Shown here one piece after another: positions 31,419 to 42,583 of a DNA stretch of 64,000 bases. The notes below the pieces were generated by a model. It was not told the origin of the DNA. It ran no database searches and saw nothing but the letters and a program-made list of their open reading frames with translations. Source of the stretch: Acidobacteriota bacterium (lineage in GTDB: Bacteria > Acidobacteriota > Holophagae > Holophagales > Holophagaceae); the NCBI GenBank assembly GCA_021794095.1, contig JAJYRN010000001.1, positions 62,001 to 126,000 on the forward strand, read 5' to 3'. A program made the position numbers and the translations under genes. Within the stretch, counting starts at the first letter, position 1, and each line of letters opens with the position of its first letter.

Positions 31419-32183
31419 ATGCTCTCGATCAAGAATCTCACCGCCTCGATCAACGGCACGCCGGTGCTGAAGGGCATTGACCTGGAGATCAAGGCGGGGG
31501 AGATCCACGCCATCATGGGGCCCAACGGCTCGGGCAAGTCCACGCTCGGCAAGGTGCTGGTGGGCCATCCAGCCTACGAGGTGACGGGCGGCACGGTGAC
31601 CTTCGAGGGGAAGAATCTCTTCGATCTGGAACCCGACGTCCGTGCCCGCGCCGGGCTATTCATGGGCTTCCAGCATCCCATCGAGGTGCCAGGCGTGAGC
31701 AATGCCGCCTTCCTCCGCCTGGCTTACAACAAGAAGGCCGAGGCGGAGGGCCGCGACGAGCTGGATCCCCTCGAGTTCGACGACTTCATCCACGAGAAGA
31801 TCAAGCTCGTCTCGATGAAGGAGGCCTTCCTCGACCGCAGCCTCAACGAGGGCTTCTCTGGCGGCGAGAAGAAGCGCAACGAGATCCTTCAGATGGCCGT
31901 GCTGGAACCGAAGCTGGCCATCCTCGACGAGCTGGACAGCGGCCTCGACATTGATGCCCTGCGCGTGCTGGGCGATGCCGTGAACAAGCTGATGCGCCCC
32001 GACCACGCCCTGCTGGTCATCACCCACTTCCCGCGCATCCTGGAGACCATCCGGCCCCAGTTCGTCCATGTCCTCTCCGGCGGACGCATCCTCAAGCAGG
32101 GTGGCCCCGGGCTTGCGATCGAGCTGGAGGAACGCGGGTACGACTGGGTGGTGGAGGAAGCCGCCCCCGGGGGCCACCGATGA
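31419..32183 (+). CDS. sufC: Fe-S cluster assembly ATPase SufC
   Basis: IMGPNGSGKSTLGKVLVGHPAYEVTGG; GFSGGEKKRNEILQMAVLEPKLAILDELDSGLDIDALR. Confidence 0.97.
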   Translation: MLSIKNLTASINGTPVLKGIDLEIKAGEIHAIMGPNGSGKSTLGKVLVGHPAYEVTGGTVTFEGKNLFDLEPDVRARAGLFMGFQHPIEVPGVSNAAFLRLAYNKKAEAEGRDELDPLEFDDFIHEKIKLVSMKEAFLDRSLNEGFSGGEKKRNEILQMAVLEPKLAILDELDSGLDIDALRVLGDAVNKLMRPDHALLVITHFPRILETIRPQFVHVLSGGRILKQGGPGLAIELEERGYDWVVEEAAPGGHR

Positions 32184-33453
32184 CCGTGGCCGCTCCCAGC
32201 TCCCTGCTCGCGGACCTGCTCAGCGGGCCGCGCCCCACCGAGTGGGAAGCCCCTCGGCTGGCCGCCGAAGCCCGCCTCGCGGGCCGGGAGCTGCCCACGC
32301 CCCGGGACAAGGGGTGGCAGTACACCGACCTGGCCTCGCTGTCGCGCACCCCCTTCACGCCCGCGCCCGAAGCCACCGCGGATATCAGCGGCGATCTGCT
32401 GCCGGAAATGGTCGGCACGCGTCAGGTCTTCGTGAACGGCCGCTACGCGCCGCACGCCAGCTGCGTGTCCGCGCTGCCCCCGGGCCTCCGTTTCCTGCCC
32501 CTGACCCTGGCCAGCGAAGCCTGCCATTGCCTCGGCACCCTGGCGCCTGAGACTGCTCGCAGCCCCTTCGAGGATCTGAACACCGCCCGTTTCGAGGATG
32601 GGGCCCTCATCCTGGTGCCCAAGAACCTCCGCGCCACCCTGCCCCTGCACCTGCTCTTCGTCACCCGGGTCGAACATCCCTCCGCCGTGTTCCCACGCGT
32701 GCTCATCCGGCTCGAAGCGGGCGCGGAACTCAGCCTGGTGGAGGAACACACGGGGCAAGGCCCCTACCTCACCTGCCCGGTGGTGGAGATCCAGGTGGGC
32801 GAGGGTGCCATCCTCCGCCACGAGCGTATCCAGCGGGATCATGCGACGGCCGTCCATATGACCACCCTGCGGGCCACCGTGGCCCAGGGCGGGCAGTACC
32901 ACTCGCGCACCCTCACCTTCGGCGCACGCCTTTCGCGCCAGGAGCCCTCAGTGCGGCTGGCGGAGGGGGCCGAGGCCACCCTCGACGGACTGGCCCTGCT
33001 TGGCGATGGCCAGGTGGCGGATACCCACAGTTTCCTGCACCACGCGGAGCCCCACGGGACCAGCCACCAGCTCCACACCTGCGTGGTGGACGGCCAGGCC
33101 CGCGCGGTCTTCAACGGGCAGATCCGCGTGGCGCCCGATGCCCAGGGCACGGATGCCCAGCAGAAGAGCCGCAACCTGCTGCTGTCCGGCACCGCGCGGG
33201 TGGACACGGAACCCCAGCTGGAGATCTACGCGGATGATGTGAAATGCACCCACGGCGCCGCCGTGGGTCAGCTGGATCCCGATGAGATCTTCTACCTTCA
33301 GAGCCGCGGCCTGGATCTGGAGGCGGCCCGCAACCTCCTCACCTACGGTTTCGCTGCGGATCTGCTGGAGCGCATTCCGGTGGCCAGCCTGCGCCGGGCC
33401 CTCCGCCGCCTGGTGCTGGCCCGCACCCATGCCTCCGCCCTGGGAGACCTCGC

Positions 33454-33457
<4 letters not shown>
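32180..33457 (+). CDS. sufD: Fe-S cluster assembly protein SufD
   Basis: C-terminal YADDVKCTHGAAVGQLDPDEIFYLQSRGLDLEAARNLLTYGFAADLLERIP; between sufC and sufS. Confidence 0.95.
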
Positions 33458-34689
<1,232 letters not shown>

Positions 34690-34698
34690 GAACGGATC

Positions 34699-34772
34699 AC
34701 CGCCAAGACGCCAAGACGCCAAGAATACAAAAGCATTTCCGTTTTTCTTGGCGCTCTTGGCGTCTTGGCGGT
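34699..34772. repeat. Intergenic hairpin element, variant B (CCAAGACG motifs)
   Basis: accgccaagacgccaagacgccaaga (34699-34724) ... tcttggcgctcttggcgtcttggcggt (34746-34772). Confidence 0.92.
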
Positions 34773-34801
34773 AAGTCTTTTCTATCTTCGGAGGCCGTCC
34801 G

Positions 34802-35251
34802 ATGAGCGACCCCCGCGAGCTCTACCAGCAGGTGATCCTGGAGCACAACAAGAAGCCCCGGAACTTCGGGAAGCTGGAGCCCTGCACGCACCACGCGGAG
34901 GGCCACAACCCGCTCTGCGGCGACCAGCTGGAGCTGACGCTGGTGGTCGAGAACGGCGTGGTGCAGGACGTGAAGTTCCAGGGGAACGGCTGCGCCATTG
35001 ATGTGGCCAGCGCCTCCCTCATGACCCAGGCCGTGAAGGGAAGGCCCGTGGCCGAAGCCGAGGCCATGGCCGAGCAGTTCCGCGGCATGGTGCGTGGCGA
35101 CCTGGATCCCGCCACCCAGACGCCCCTGCTCGGCAAGCTCGTCCTCTTCCGGGGCGTCAAGGATCTGCCCAGCCGCGTGAAATGTGCGGTCCTGCCCTGG
35201 GCCACCCTCCACGCCGCGCTCAAGGGCGAAGCCGAGGCGAGTACCGAATGA
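34802..35251 (+). CDS. sufU: Fe-S cluster assembly sulfur-transfer protein SufU
   Basis: LYQQVILEHNKKPRNFGKLEPCTHHAEGHNPLCGDQLELTLVVENGVVQDVKFQGNGCAIDVASASLMTQAVKG. Confidence 0.94.
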   Translation: MSDPRELYQQVILEHNKKPRNFGKLEPCTHHAEGHNPLCGDQLELTLVVENGVVQDVKFQGNGCAIDVASASLMTQAVKGRPVAEAEAMAEQFRGMVRGDLDPATQTPLLGKLVLFRGVKDLPSRVKCAVLPWATLHAALKGEAEASTE

Positions 35252-35256
35252 ATTCA

Positions 35257-35347
35257 ACCGCGAAGATCACCAAGACCACGAATGGGCCTTACAGGCCTTT
35301 TCAGAATTCTCTTGTCCTTCCCTTCGTGGTCTTCCTGTCTTCGTGGT
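35257..35347. repeat. Intergenic hairpin element, variant C (CACGAAGA motifs)
   Basis: accgcgaagatcaccaagaccacgaa (35257-35282) ... ttcgtggtcttcctgtcttcgtggt (35323-35347). Confidence 0.85.
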
Positions 35348-35358
35348 GAGAGCCTTCC

Positions 35359-35916
35359 ATGCCTAAAATCGCCGAAATCGAGTACACGCCCAACCCCAAC
35401 GCGGTGAAGTTCGTGCTGAAAGAGCCGGTGGCGGTGGGCTTCCCCAAGTCCTTCCCCAACGCGGAGACCGCCGAGCACGACGCGCTGGCCAAGGCCCTCT
35501 TCGCCGTGGGGCACGTCACATCGGTTTTCATGCAGGACACCTTCCTCACCGTGAGCAAGACCGAAGACAAGGGCTGGCCAGAGATGCTGCCCCTGCTGGC
35601 CGCGCCCATCCGCGCCGCCGCGGGCGCGGGTGGTGCCTCCAGGGCTCCGGCCGCGCCGCGGGTCTTCACGAAGATCGAAGACGAGAACGATCCCCTGCTC
35701 AGGGACATCCGCATGGTGCTGGAGAGCGGCATCCTGCCGGCCCTGGCGGCCGACGGCGGCGGCCTGGAACTGATCGGACGCCACGAAAAACAGGTGATGA
35801 TCCGGTACATGGGCGCCTGCGGCAGCTGTCCCGCCAGCCTCACGGGCACCCTCATGGCCATCGAGGGCATGCTCCAGAAGGAAGTGGATCCCGAGATCGT
35901 GGTGATCTCGGTCTGA
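35359..35916 (+). CDS. NifU/Nfu-type Fe-S scaffold (Nfu N-terminal plus NifU C-terminal domains)
   Basis: EYTPNPNAVKFVL N-domain; ILPALAADGGGLELIGRHEKQVMIRYMGACGSCPASLTGTLMAIEGML with CxxC. Confidence 0.9.
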   Translation: MPKIAEIEYTPNPNAVKFVLKEPVAVGFPKSFPNAETAEHDALAKALFAVGHVTSVFMQDTFLTVSKTEDKGWPEMLPLLAAPIRAAAGAGGASRAPAAPRVFTKIEDENDPLLRDIRMVLESGILPALAADGGGLELIGRHEKQVMIRYMGACGSCPASLTGTLMAIEGMLQKEVDPEIVVISV

Positions 35917-35935
35917 CGGGCGGAACCCCGTCAGA
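35912..35935. terminator. Bidirectional hairpin between convergent genes
   Basis: tctgacggg-cggaac-cccgtcaga. Confidence 0.65.
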
Positions 35936-37169
35936 TCTGGGCCAGGGCCTGGTCCAGATCGGTGATGAGGTCGTCCACATCCTCCAGCCCGACGCTGATC
36001 CGGATCATGTTGTCGGTGATGCCGGCGTGTGCCTTCTCCGCGGGGGACATGTCGGAGTGGGTCATGGAACTGGGGTGCTGGATCAGGCTTTCCACGCCGC
36101 CCAGGCTCACGGCCAGCTTCATGTGGCGGATGGCGTTGAGGAAGTGGAAGGCCTCGGCTTCGCCCCCCCGCACCTTGAAGGTGGCGAGGCTGCCGGTGCC
36201 TGTGCACTGCTCCCTCCAGAGAGCGAGCTGGCGTTCACCCATCTGGGGCAGGCCAGGATAGGAAAGGTCGTAGACCTTCGGGTGGTCGAGCAGGTGCGCC
36301 ACCAGCTTCCGGGCGCTCTCCTGCTGTTTCTCCATGCGGACCTGAAGGGTGGCCAGGGAGCGGTGGATGAGCCAGGCGGTGTCGGGATCGGCGATGGACC
36401 CGAGGATGGTTCGGAAGACCTTCACCTGGCCCATCAGGGCCTTGGAGCCCATGGTGAAGCCGGCCACCAGATCGGAATGCCCGCCGAAGAACTTGGTGGC
36501 GGAGTAGATCACCAGATGGGCGCCCTGCTTCAAGGGCTGGGCGAAGATGGGGCCCATGAAGGTGTTGTCCACCATCAGGAGAATGGGGCGCTCCGGGGTG
36601 GAGTACTGGTCGGCGATCGCGCGGGCCGCGGCGATGTCGGAAATCAGGATCGTGGGGTTGGCGGGGCTTTCCAGGTAGATGGCCCGGACGGTGGGATCGT
36701 CCTTCACCAGGGCCTCCATCTCCTCGCGGGTGGCACCCGCGGAGAAGTGCTTGGTCTTGATCCCAAAGAGGGGAAGCATGTGGCGGAAGAAATACTCCGT
36801 ACCGCCATAGACCGGATCGCCGAAGACAAGGGTGTCGCCGGGACGCAGGAAGGCCAGACAGGTGCTCGAGATGGCGCCCATGCCCGAGCCGAAGAGCGCG
36901 GCATCCTCCGCGCCATCCCAGCAGGCGGCCTTCTCCTCCAGGATCTCGGTGTTGGGGTTGTTCACGCGGGTGTAGATCAGCGCAGGACTTTCGCCCGCCT
37001 TCATGGGAGAGAGGCCATAGGCGATCTCGAAGGCCCGCTTGCCCTCCTCGGCGCTCTTGAAGAGGAAGGTGGAGGTGCGGAACACGGGCGGCACCGCGGC
37101 GCCTTCCGAGCGCTGGGGATCATAGCCCTTGCTGAAGATGGCGGTCTGCGGTTTCACCGTGCTCGACAT
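35931..37169 (-). CDS. Cys/Met metabolism PLP-dependent enzyme (methionine gamma-lyase / cystathionine gamma-synthase family)
   Basis: MSSTVKPQTAIFSKGYDPQRSEGAAVPPVFRTSTFLF...VDNTFMGPIFAQPLKQGAHLVIYSATKFFGGHSDLVAG. Confidence 0.9.
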   Translation of the reverse strand: MSSTVKPQTAIFSKGYDPQRSEGAAVPPVFRTSTFLFKSAEEGKRAFEIAYGLSPMKAGESPALIYTRVNNPNTEILEEKAACWDGAEDAALFGSGMGAISSTCLAFLRPGDTLVFGDPVYGGTEYFFRHMLPLFGIKTKHFSAGATREEMEALVKDDPTVRAIYLESPANPTILISDIAAARAIADQYSTPERPILLMVDNTFMGPIFAQPLKQGAHLVIYSATKFFGGHSDLVAGFTMGSKALMGQVKVFRTILGSIADPDTAWLIHRSLATLQVRMEKQQESARKLVAHLLDHPKVYDLSYPGLPQMGERQLALWREQCTGTGSLATFKVRGGEAEAFHFLNAIRHMKLAVSLGGVESLIQHPSSMTHSDMSPAEKAHAGITDNMIRISVGLEDVDDLITDLDQALAQI

Positions 37170-37326
37170 GGAACCCCCTGGCCCTGGACGCGCCGCATCC
37201 AGCCGTTCCACGGTAGGCGCCTGGGCGGCTGCGGCCCATCGAATCCTCTTCCGTTCAGGCCGGCTGAATCAGCTTCCTACAGAACTTCATATGTCCAGCA
37301 AAGGCATTTTCAGAATTTCATTCCGA

Positions 37327-37662
37327 TCAGGCCCGCTGCGGACCGTCCGTCGGCTCGGCCTGGAGGAGCCAGCTCGCCCCTCCCGTAAAGACCGCGACCG
37401 CGCCGAGGATGCAGACCAGGCGCACCCAGGGCGCCCCCTCGACCAATCGGATCTGGACATCCTGAACCAGAACCCAGACCCAAAGAAGTACCCCCAGGGC
37501 CAGCGCCCCACGGACCAGGCGCCGCGCGCTGGCGGAACGCAGGAACAGGGGGATGAGCAGGGCCAGACACAGGCCCACCGCGACCAGGTGGCCAAAACGA
37601 AGGAAATGCGCGCCCAGCAGGAGCAGGGAGAGCAGTGCGGGAATGCGGCGAAGGATGGACAC
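37327..37662 (-). CDS. Small hypothetical membrane protein (GTG start after GGAGG)
   Basis: VSILRRIPALLSLLLLGAHFLRFGHLVAVGLCLALLIPLFLRSASARRLVRGALALGVLLWVWVLVQDVQIRLV. Confidence 0.6.
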   Translation of the reverse strand: MSILRRIPALLSLLLLGAHFLRFGHLVAVGLCLALLIPLFLRSASARRLVRGALALGVLLWVWVLVQDVQIRLVEGAPWVRLVCILGAVAVFTGGASWLLQAEPTDGPQRA

Positions 37663-37754
37663 AGGGCCTCCAGCGGGAACCCAATAATAATACTCTTGTA
37701 TCCGAAATATGAAATGAGTTCCGCTTCCGGTGCACCCGAACGTTCCGAAGCGCA

Positions 37755-40700
37755 CTAGAACTGGAATCCCGCGGAAATCAGGAGGCTCTTGAGCTGAGTG
37801 TCCTGTTCATCCTGGGTGCGGGGCTGGCCCATGATGCGCTTCCAGTCGGCGGCGTACTCGATCTTGAGCGGGAAGCCCAGCTTGAGGATCAGCCCAATCC
37901 CGAGGGTGGTCCGGAAGGGTGGAAAGGGGGCCTGGGCGCCGCGATCGGGACTGAGGGAACGATAGACCTGGCCGGAGTCCGCGAAGACTTCCCCCCAGAT
38001 ACTCTGCATGCCGAGGAAGGGGAACCGGTATTCCAGGGTCACCAGGGCGAGGCCTTGGCCGCCCAGGGGGATGATCTGGGGCAGGAGCGTCCCGCCTCCC
38101 GTGGTGCGGAGAATCGCGCCCAGCATGTCGGGCTCGACGCCCCGGACCGAGAAGGGACCGCCACCGAAGAAGCGCTCGGACAACGGCAGATCCTCCGCGC
38201 TCTTCGCTGTGGGGCGGGCAAGGCCCACGCGCACACCCGCGCTGACCACCCCGTGTTCGGCCCGGAAGCCCACCGGCCAGTTCCACTGCTGGCGGACATC
38301 CAGCTTCACGAAACTGCTGTTGGCGCTGGTGCCGAAGACCTGGTTGGCCAGTTCGAGATGCGCCAGGAAGTAGGTGCCCGCGGTGGGATCGTAAGGCTTG
38401 TCCCGGTGATCTACGATCAGTTGGAGGTAGGGTGCGGAGATGATGCTGCGGGGCGGGGTCCGGGCCAGGTAGAACAGATCCTCGTTGGAAATCAGGGGGA
38501 CGTTGTTGGAATCGGTGTTGGCGGCCACCTCCACCCGCTCGAAGCGGTAGCCCAGGCTCACGGTCTGCGCCTCGCTCAACCGCCATTCGAGAGAGGTGGT
38601 GAAACGGCGCCTGCGGGCGAAGAAGGCGGCCTGGGCTTCCTCGATGTACGCGCCCTCCACATGCAGGCGGGTGCGCTCCGGCAGCAAGCCGGCCAGGGAT
38701 CCCGGACTGAACCACGGATCTGTGTAGCCAATGCTGTAGGTATCGAGGGACCGCTTTACATCGCCGGTGGGGAAGGCGCGACGGAGCGCGGGGATGTTCA
38801 GCGTCTGGTCGCCCGCCCGGGCGCCGAAATCCAGGACGCGGCCCATGCCGCCCACATCCAGGCGCTGGGTATTCCAGCCGAAGTGGTAGCCCTGGGTGCG
38901 GTCGTAGCCGAAGGCCTCCGTGAAGACCCAGGGACTGCGCTCCTGGAGCTGGAGGGCCAGGTCACCGCGCGTCCAAGGCGGCTGGGTCTGGCCGGGGAGA
39001 TCTGAAACCGTGAGCAGATCCACCCGCTGGAAGGCGCCCAGTCCCGCGATCCGCACCTGAGATTCATCCAGGCGGACCGGATCCAGAGGCATGCCCGGCC
39101 GCATATCGGCCTCGCGCAGAACGGCCTCGGCGCGGGTGCGGTCGCTGCCCTGCACCACCAGGCGCCGGATGATATCGAGGGTCTGGGGCGGGACTTCGAT
39201 CCGCACCACCTCGCCACTCTCATCCCCGCGACCCAGGGTGAGGCGGACATGCGGATTGGCGGCGCCGAGGGAGGAGAGGCGCTGCCGGAGGCCAGAGACC
39301 ACCAGGGCCAGATCATTGCGCACCAGGGGAATGGGACGGTCCAGCACCAGCGCACGGCCACCCGGGCGCGCCACCAGGCGTCCCGTGTACCCCAGCAGGT
39401 TCCGGCGATCGGAGCCGAAGCGACCCGGGAGCCCACCCTTGAGGGGAGTGGGGCGGTCGGAGAGAACCAGCAGCAGGCTCTGGTCCAGGTTGTCCGCGGG
39501 CAGGGTGGAATCCGGCGGGAGATCCAGATCCAGTTCGCGGAGAAAACGCTGGCGGCCCTCCCGCACGAGGAGATGGACATCCACGGAACCATCCGGATTC
39601 GTCTCGACCCGGCGGCGGACGCGAACATCCGTGAAGCCCCGCTGCAGGTAGAAGGCGCTCAGGCGGTCCTCCAGGGCCCGCATGGTCTCGCCCTGCGCGT
39701 AGGGCAACTGCACGAAGTTCCGGCGGGGGATCTGCAGAACAGCCAGGAGCGAGCTTTCTGAAAACGCCTCGTTGCCCTCCACCTGAACCTTCCGGATGAC
39801 CCGGCGCGGTCCGGGGAACACGTGGTAGGTGATCGTTACCGCTTCGGGCCGGTCGGGCGGGCCGGCGGTCACCCGGCGATCGAAGGATACCTTCACTTCC
39901 GGGTAGCCCTGATCCCGGTAGTAGGCGGCGATGCGGCCGCTGCCCTCTTCCAGCAGGCTCGGCGCATAGCGTTCCGCGCGGGCCAGGGGCACGAAGTCGG
40001 TCAGCCGGGGCCGGCCCGCCAGGGTGCCGAACAGACTCAGGCCCTGGGCCTTCACCCGCACGACCGGGCCGGGATGCACCTCCACGTCCGCCGTGCTGCG
40101 GGCCGGATCCGCCCGGGTCACCCGCACGGTTCCTTCGAGGCGGTGATCTTTGATGAAACGCTGGCGGATGCGCCGCTCGATGTCGCCCGCGAGGCCTTCA
40201 GTCCAGAGGGTGCGCCCCGGCTGGAGGCCCGCGACCTTCAGCAGCCGCTCACGGGTATACGGCGCAAGCTGACCGGAGAGGGTGACGGCCTGAACCCGGT
40301 CCGGCGGGCCCAGGGTGACCCGGAGGTGGAGCTGACGGCCCCCCTCCAGAGGTTCCGGGGTCACCGACGCGGCGGAATAGCCTGCTTCTCGGAGACGCCG
40401 CTCCGCCAGCCCACGGAAGGTGGCCAGACGCATGGGGCCCAGGAATTGGCCCTTCTGGAGTTCCGGGAGCAGACGGGTCCGGAGGGCTTTGGGAACGGCA
40501 TCCCCGGTCCAGGACCAGGTCGCGAGGGGCGCCACCGGCTCCAGGCGCACCCAGGCCACACCCGCGGGATCCAAATGGCCGTCCACGCGGTGGAAGCGAT
40601 CCACCAGGCGCACCGCGTCCAGGGCCTGCTGGAACCCGGCAGAATCCACCTTCGCGCCGGGCCGCAACCCCAGGGCCGCGCGGGCGAACGCCTGATCATC

Positions 40701-40814
40701 GGACGATCCGCCCTCGATGTGGAGGACGTGGAGCACCACCTCGCCATGCACACCCTGAGCCCCGGCAGGTGCCAGGGCGACCAGGGCATATCCCAGGGCG
40801 GCGCGGCGGCGCAC
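37755..40814 (-). CDS. BamA/TamA-family outer membrane protein with POTRA domains
   Basis: POTRA-like repeats; C-terminal barrel FFGGGPFSVRGVEPDMLG...GGQGLALVTLEYRFPFLG...KIEYAADWKR, ending AGFQF. Confidence 0.9.
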   Translation of the reverse strand: MRRRAALGYALVALAPAGAQGVHGEVVLHVLHIEGGSSDDQAFARAALGLRPGAKVDSAGFQQALDAVRLVDRFHRVDGHLDPAGVAWVRLEPVAPLATWSWTGDAVPKALRTRLLPELQKGQFLGPMRLATFRGLAERRLREAGYSAASVTPEPLEGGRQLHLRVTLGPPDRVQAVTLSGQLAPYTRERLLKVAGLQPGRTLWTEGLAGDIERRIRQRFIKDHRLEGTVRVTRADPARSTADVEVHPGPVVRVKAQGLSLFGTLAGRPRLTDFVPLARAERYAPSLLEEGSGRIAAYYRDQGYPEVKVSFDRRVTAGPPDRPEAVTITYHVFPGPRRVIRKVQVEGNEAFSESSLLAVLQIPRRNFVQLPYAQGETMRALEDRLSAFYLQRGFTDVRVRRRVETNPDGSVDVHLLVREGRQRFLRELDLDLPPDSTLPADNLDQSLLLVLSDRPTPLKGGLPGRFGSDRRNLLGYTGRLVARPGGRALVLDRPIPLVRNDLALVVSGLRQRLSSLGAANPHVRLTLGRGDESGEVVRIEVPPQTLDIIRRLVVQGSDRTRAEAVLREADMRPGMPLDPVRLDESQVRIAGLGAFQRVDLLTVSDLPGQTQPPWTRGDLALQLQERSPWVFTEAFGYDRTQGYHFGWNTQRLDVGGMGRVLDFGARAGDQTLNIPALRRAFPTGDVKRSLDTYSIGYTDPWFSPGSLAGLLPERTRLHVEGAYIEEAQAAFFARRRRFTTSLEWRLSEAQTVSLGYRFERVEVAANTDSNNVPLISNEDLFYLARTPPRSIISAPYLQLIVDHRDKPYDPTAGTYFLAHLELANQVFGTSANSSFVKLDVRQQWNWPVGFRAEHGVVSAGVRVGLARPTAKSAEDLPLSERFFGGGPFSVRGVEPDMLGAILRTTGGGTLLPQIIPLGGQGLALVTLEYRFPFLGMQSIWGEVFADSGQVYRSLSPDRGAQAPFPPFRTTLGIGLILKLGFPLKIEYAADWKRIMGQPRTQDEQDTQLKSLLISAGFQF

Positions 40815-40818
40815 CGAC

Positions 40819-41154
40819 CTAGAATCCGGCGAGGGCTTCTTCCTCGGTGTCCTTCACTTCGAAGACAGAGTGGAGGCTGGTCATCTTGATCAGGCTGAAG
40901 ATCTTATGGCTCATGCCGCAGATGCGGAGCTCGCCCCCCCGGTTTTTGATGGAGGTGTAGCAGCCCACGAGCTCGCCCACGCCCGAGGAATCCAGGTAGC
41001 TCACCTTGCTGAAGTTGAGGATGATCTTGCGGTGGCCGTTGGCCAGGGCGGTGCGCACGGCTTCGCCCAGTTCCTGATCCCCATCCCCCAGGGTGATCTT
41101 TCCTTCTGGTGAGAGAACGAGGATCTCGTTGTGTTGGCGGCTGTTCATGATCAT
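40819..41154 (-). CDS. STAS-domain anti-sigma factor antagonist
   Basis: VLSPEGKITLGDGDQELGEAVRTALANGHRKIILNFSKVSYLDSSGVGELVGCYTSIKNRGGELRI. Confidence 0.92.
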   Translation of the reverse strand: MIMNSRQHNEILVLSPEGKITLGDGDQELGEAVRTALANGHRKIILNFSKVSYLDSSGVGELVGCYTSIKNRGGELRICGMSHKIFSLIKMTSLHSVFEVKDTEEEALAGF

Positions 41155-41281
41155 AGGGGCCTCGACATGAGGGGGCCAGTGTAGCAAGGTGCGCGGGTCC
41201 AGGCGCAACGGGTTCGGCACGGGGGCTGCATGGCATCTGGCAGCAGCCGGATGAACCCGGCTCAATCTGCAGGGCTCCCCC

Positions 41282-41710
41282 ATGTTCGATCTCGTCAGCA
41301 GCGACCCCATGATCCAGCTCATGGACCGCAGTCTGACTTTGGCCAGCCAGCGCCAGACGCTCATCGCGTCCAATCTGGCCAACATTGACACCCCCGGGTA
41401 CCACACCCGGGATTTCAGCTTCGACGACGCCCTGAAGGCCTCCCTCGCGGAAGCGAGCGGGCAACAATCGCCCACATCCCTAGCCCGAACCAACCCCATG
41501 CATCTTTCCGGCACCCCGGAGGATGATCTGCCCCCCACCACCGACGCCTTCCGGCCGGACGCGGAACGCAACGACGGGAACGATGTGAGCCTGGACCGCG
41601 AAAACATGCTGATGGCCCGGACCCAGATGACCTACCAGAACGCCTCCAACTTCATGCAACTGGAACTGAGGAGGCTCTTCTTCCTGATCCGCGACGCCGA
41701 AGCCCACTAG
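41282..41710 (+). CDS. flgB: Flagellar basal-body rod protein FlgB
   Basis: LASQRQTLIASNLANIDTPGYHTRDFSFDDAL; first gene of flagellar cluster. Confidence 0.94.
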   Translation: MFDLVSSDPMIQLMDRSLTLASQRQTLIASNLANIDTPGYHTRDFSFDDALKASLAEASGQQSPTSLARTNPMHLSGTPEDDLPPTTDAFRPDAERNDGNDVSLDRENMLMARTQMTYQNASNFMQLELRRLFFLIRDAEAH

Positions 41711-41718
41711 GAGCTACC

Positions 41719-42138
41719 ATGAGCATCAGCCAGATTTTCGATATCGCCGGCTCGGGCCTGGCCGCCCAGCGCCTCCGGGTCGAACTCATCGCCTCCAATA
41801 TCGCCAACAGCGAGACCACCCGCACCCCCGAGGGTGGTCCCTTCCGGCGGCGGGAGGCGGTCTTCCAGGCCCAGGACCAGGGCTTCGGCGATGCCCTCGC
41901 GGCCACGGGTGTCCAGGTGGCCGGCATCCGGACCAGCCAGGCCCCGTTCATCACCCGCTACCAGCCGGGGCACCCCGATGCGGATGCCAATGGCATGGTG
42001 AAGTACCCCAACGTGGACCCGGTCGAGGAAATGGTGGACCTCACTGAAGCCAGCCGCAGCTACGAAGCCAACATCGCCTCGGTGCGAGCCGCCAAGGGCA
42101 TGGCTGCCTCCGCCCTGGAGATCCTCCGGGTGCAATAG
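41719..42138 (+). CDS. flgC: Flagellar basal-body rod protein FlgC
   Basis: GSGLAAQRLRVELIASNIANSETTRTPEGGPFRRREAVF...YPNVDPVEEMVDLTEASRSYEANI. Confidence 0.96.
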   Translation: MSISQIFDIAGSGLAAQRLRVELIASNIANSETTRTPEGGPFRRREAVFQAQDQGFGDALAATGVQVAGIRTSQAPFITRYQPGHPDADANGMVKYPNVDPVEEMVDLTEASRSYEANIASVRAAKGMAASALEILRVQ

Positions 42139-42217
42139 CCGCCTGTCGGATTTTCGACTGGCGCCTTCCCCCTTTCGGCCCGATCGTTGAATGGGCCACC
42201 TCCTCTGAGCCGCTGCC

Positions 42218-42535
42218 ATGGACCCCCTGAACCTCTCCCAGATCCTGCCCCCCACCCCGGTCTCCAGCCCGGCCCAGGCCGGCGCGGGCGGCGTGACCGG
42301 CGGCGCCCAGGGGGATGTGGGTTTCGGGGATCTCCTCAAGCAGGCCCTCCAGGAAGTGAACCAGGCCCAGACCCAGGCCGATGGAGAGGCACGGAACTTG
42401 ATGACGGGTGAGAGTGCAGACATGCACACGGCCATGCTGGCAGTCCAGAAGGCCGATCTCAGTTTCCAGATGATGATGGCCGTGCGATCCAAGCTGATCG
42501 ACGCCTACCGCGAGGTCATGCGCATGCAGATGTAG
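42218..42535 (+). CDS. fliE: Flagellar hook-basal body complex protein FliE
   Basis: GFGDLLKQALQEVNQAQTQADGEARNLMTGESADMHTAMLAVQKADLSFQMMMAVRSKLIDAYREVMRMQM. Confidence 0.95.
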   Translation: MDPLNLSQILPPTPVSSPAQAGAGGVTGGAQGDVGFGDLLKQALQEVNQAQTQADGEARNLMTGESADMHTAMLAVQKADLSFQMMMAVRSKLIDAYREVMRMQM

Positions 42536-42583
42536 CGCTGGCCGAGCTTCCGGGCACGGCCGCTCCCCTGACAAGGAACGCCC

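Noticed and set aside
37170-37330. SAM/SAH riboswitch upstream of the Cys/Met PLP enzyme
   Set aside because: No recognisable conserved core of known SAM or SAH riboswitch classes by eye; would need a covariance-model search.
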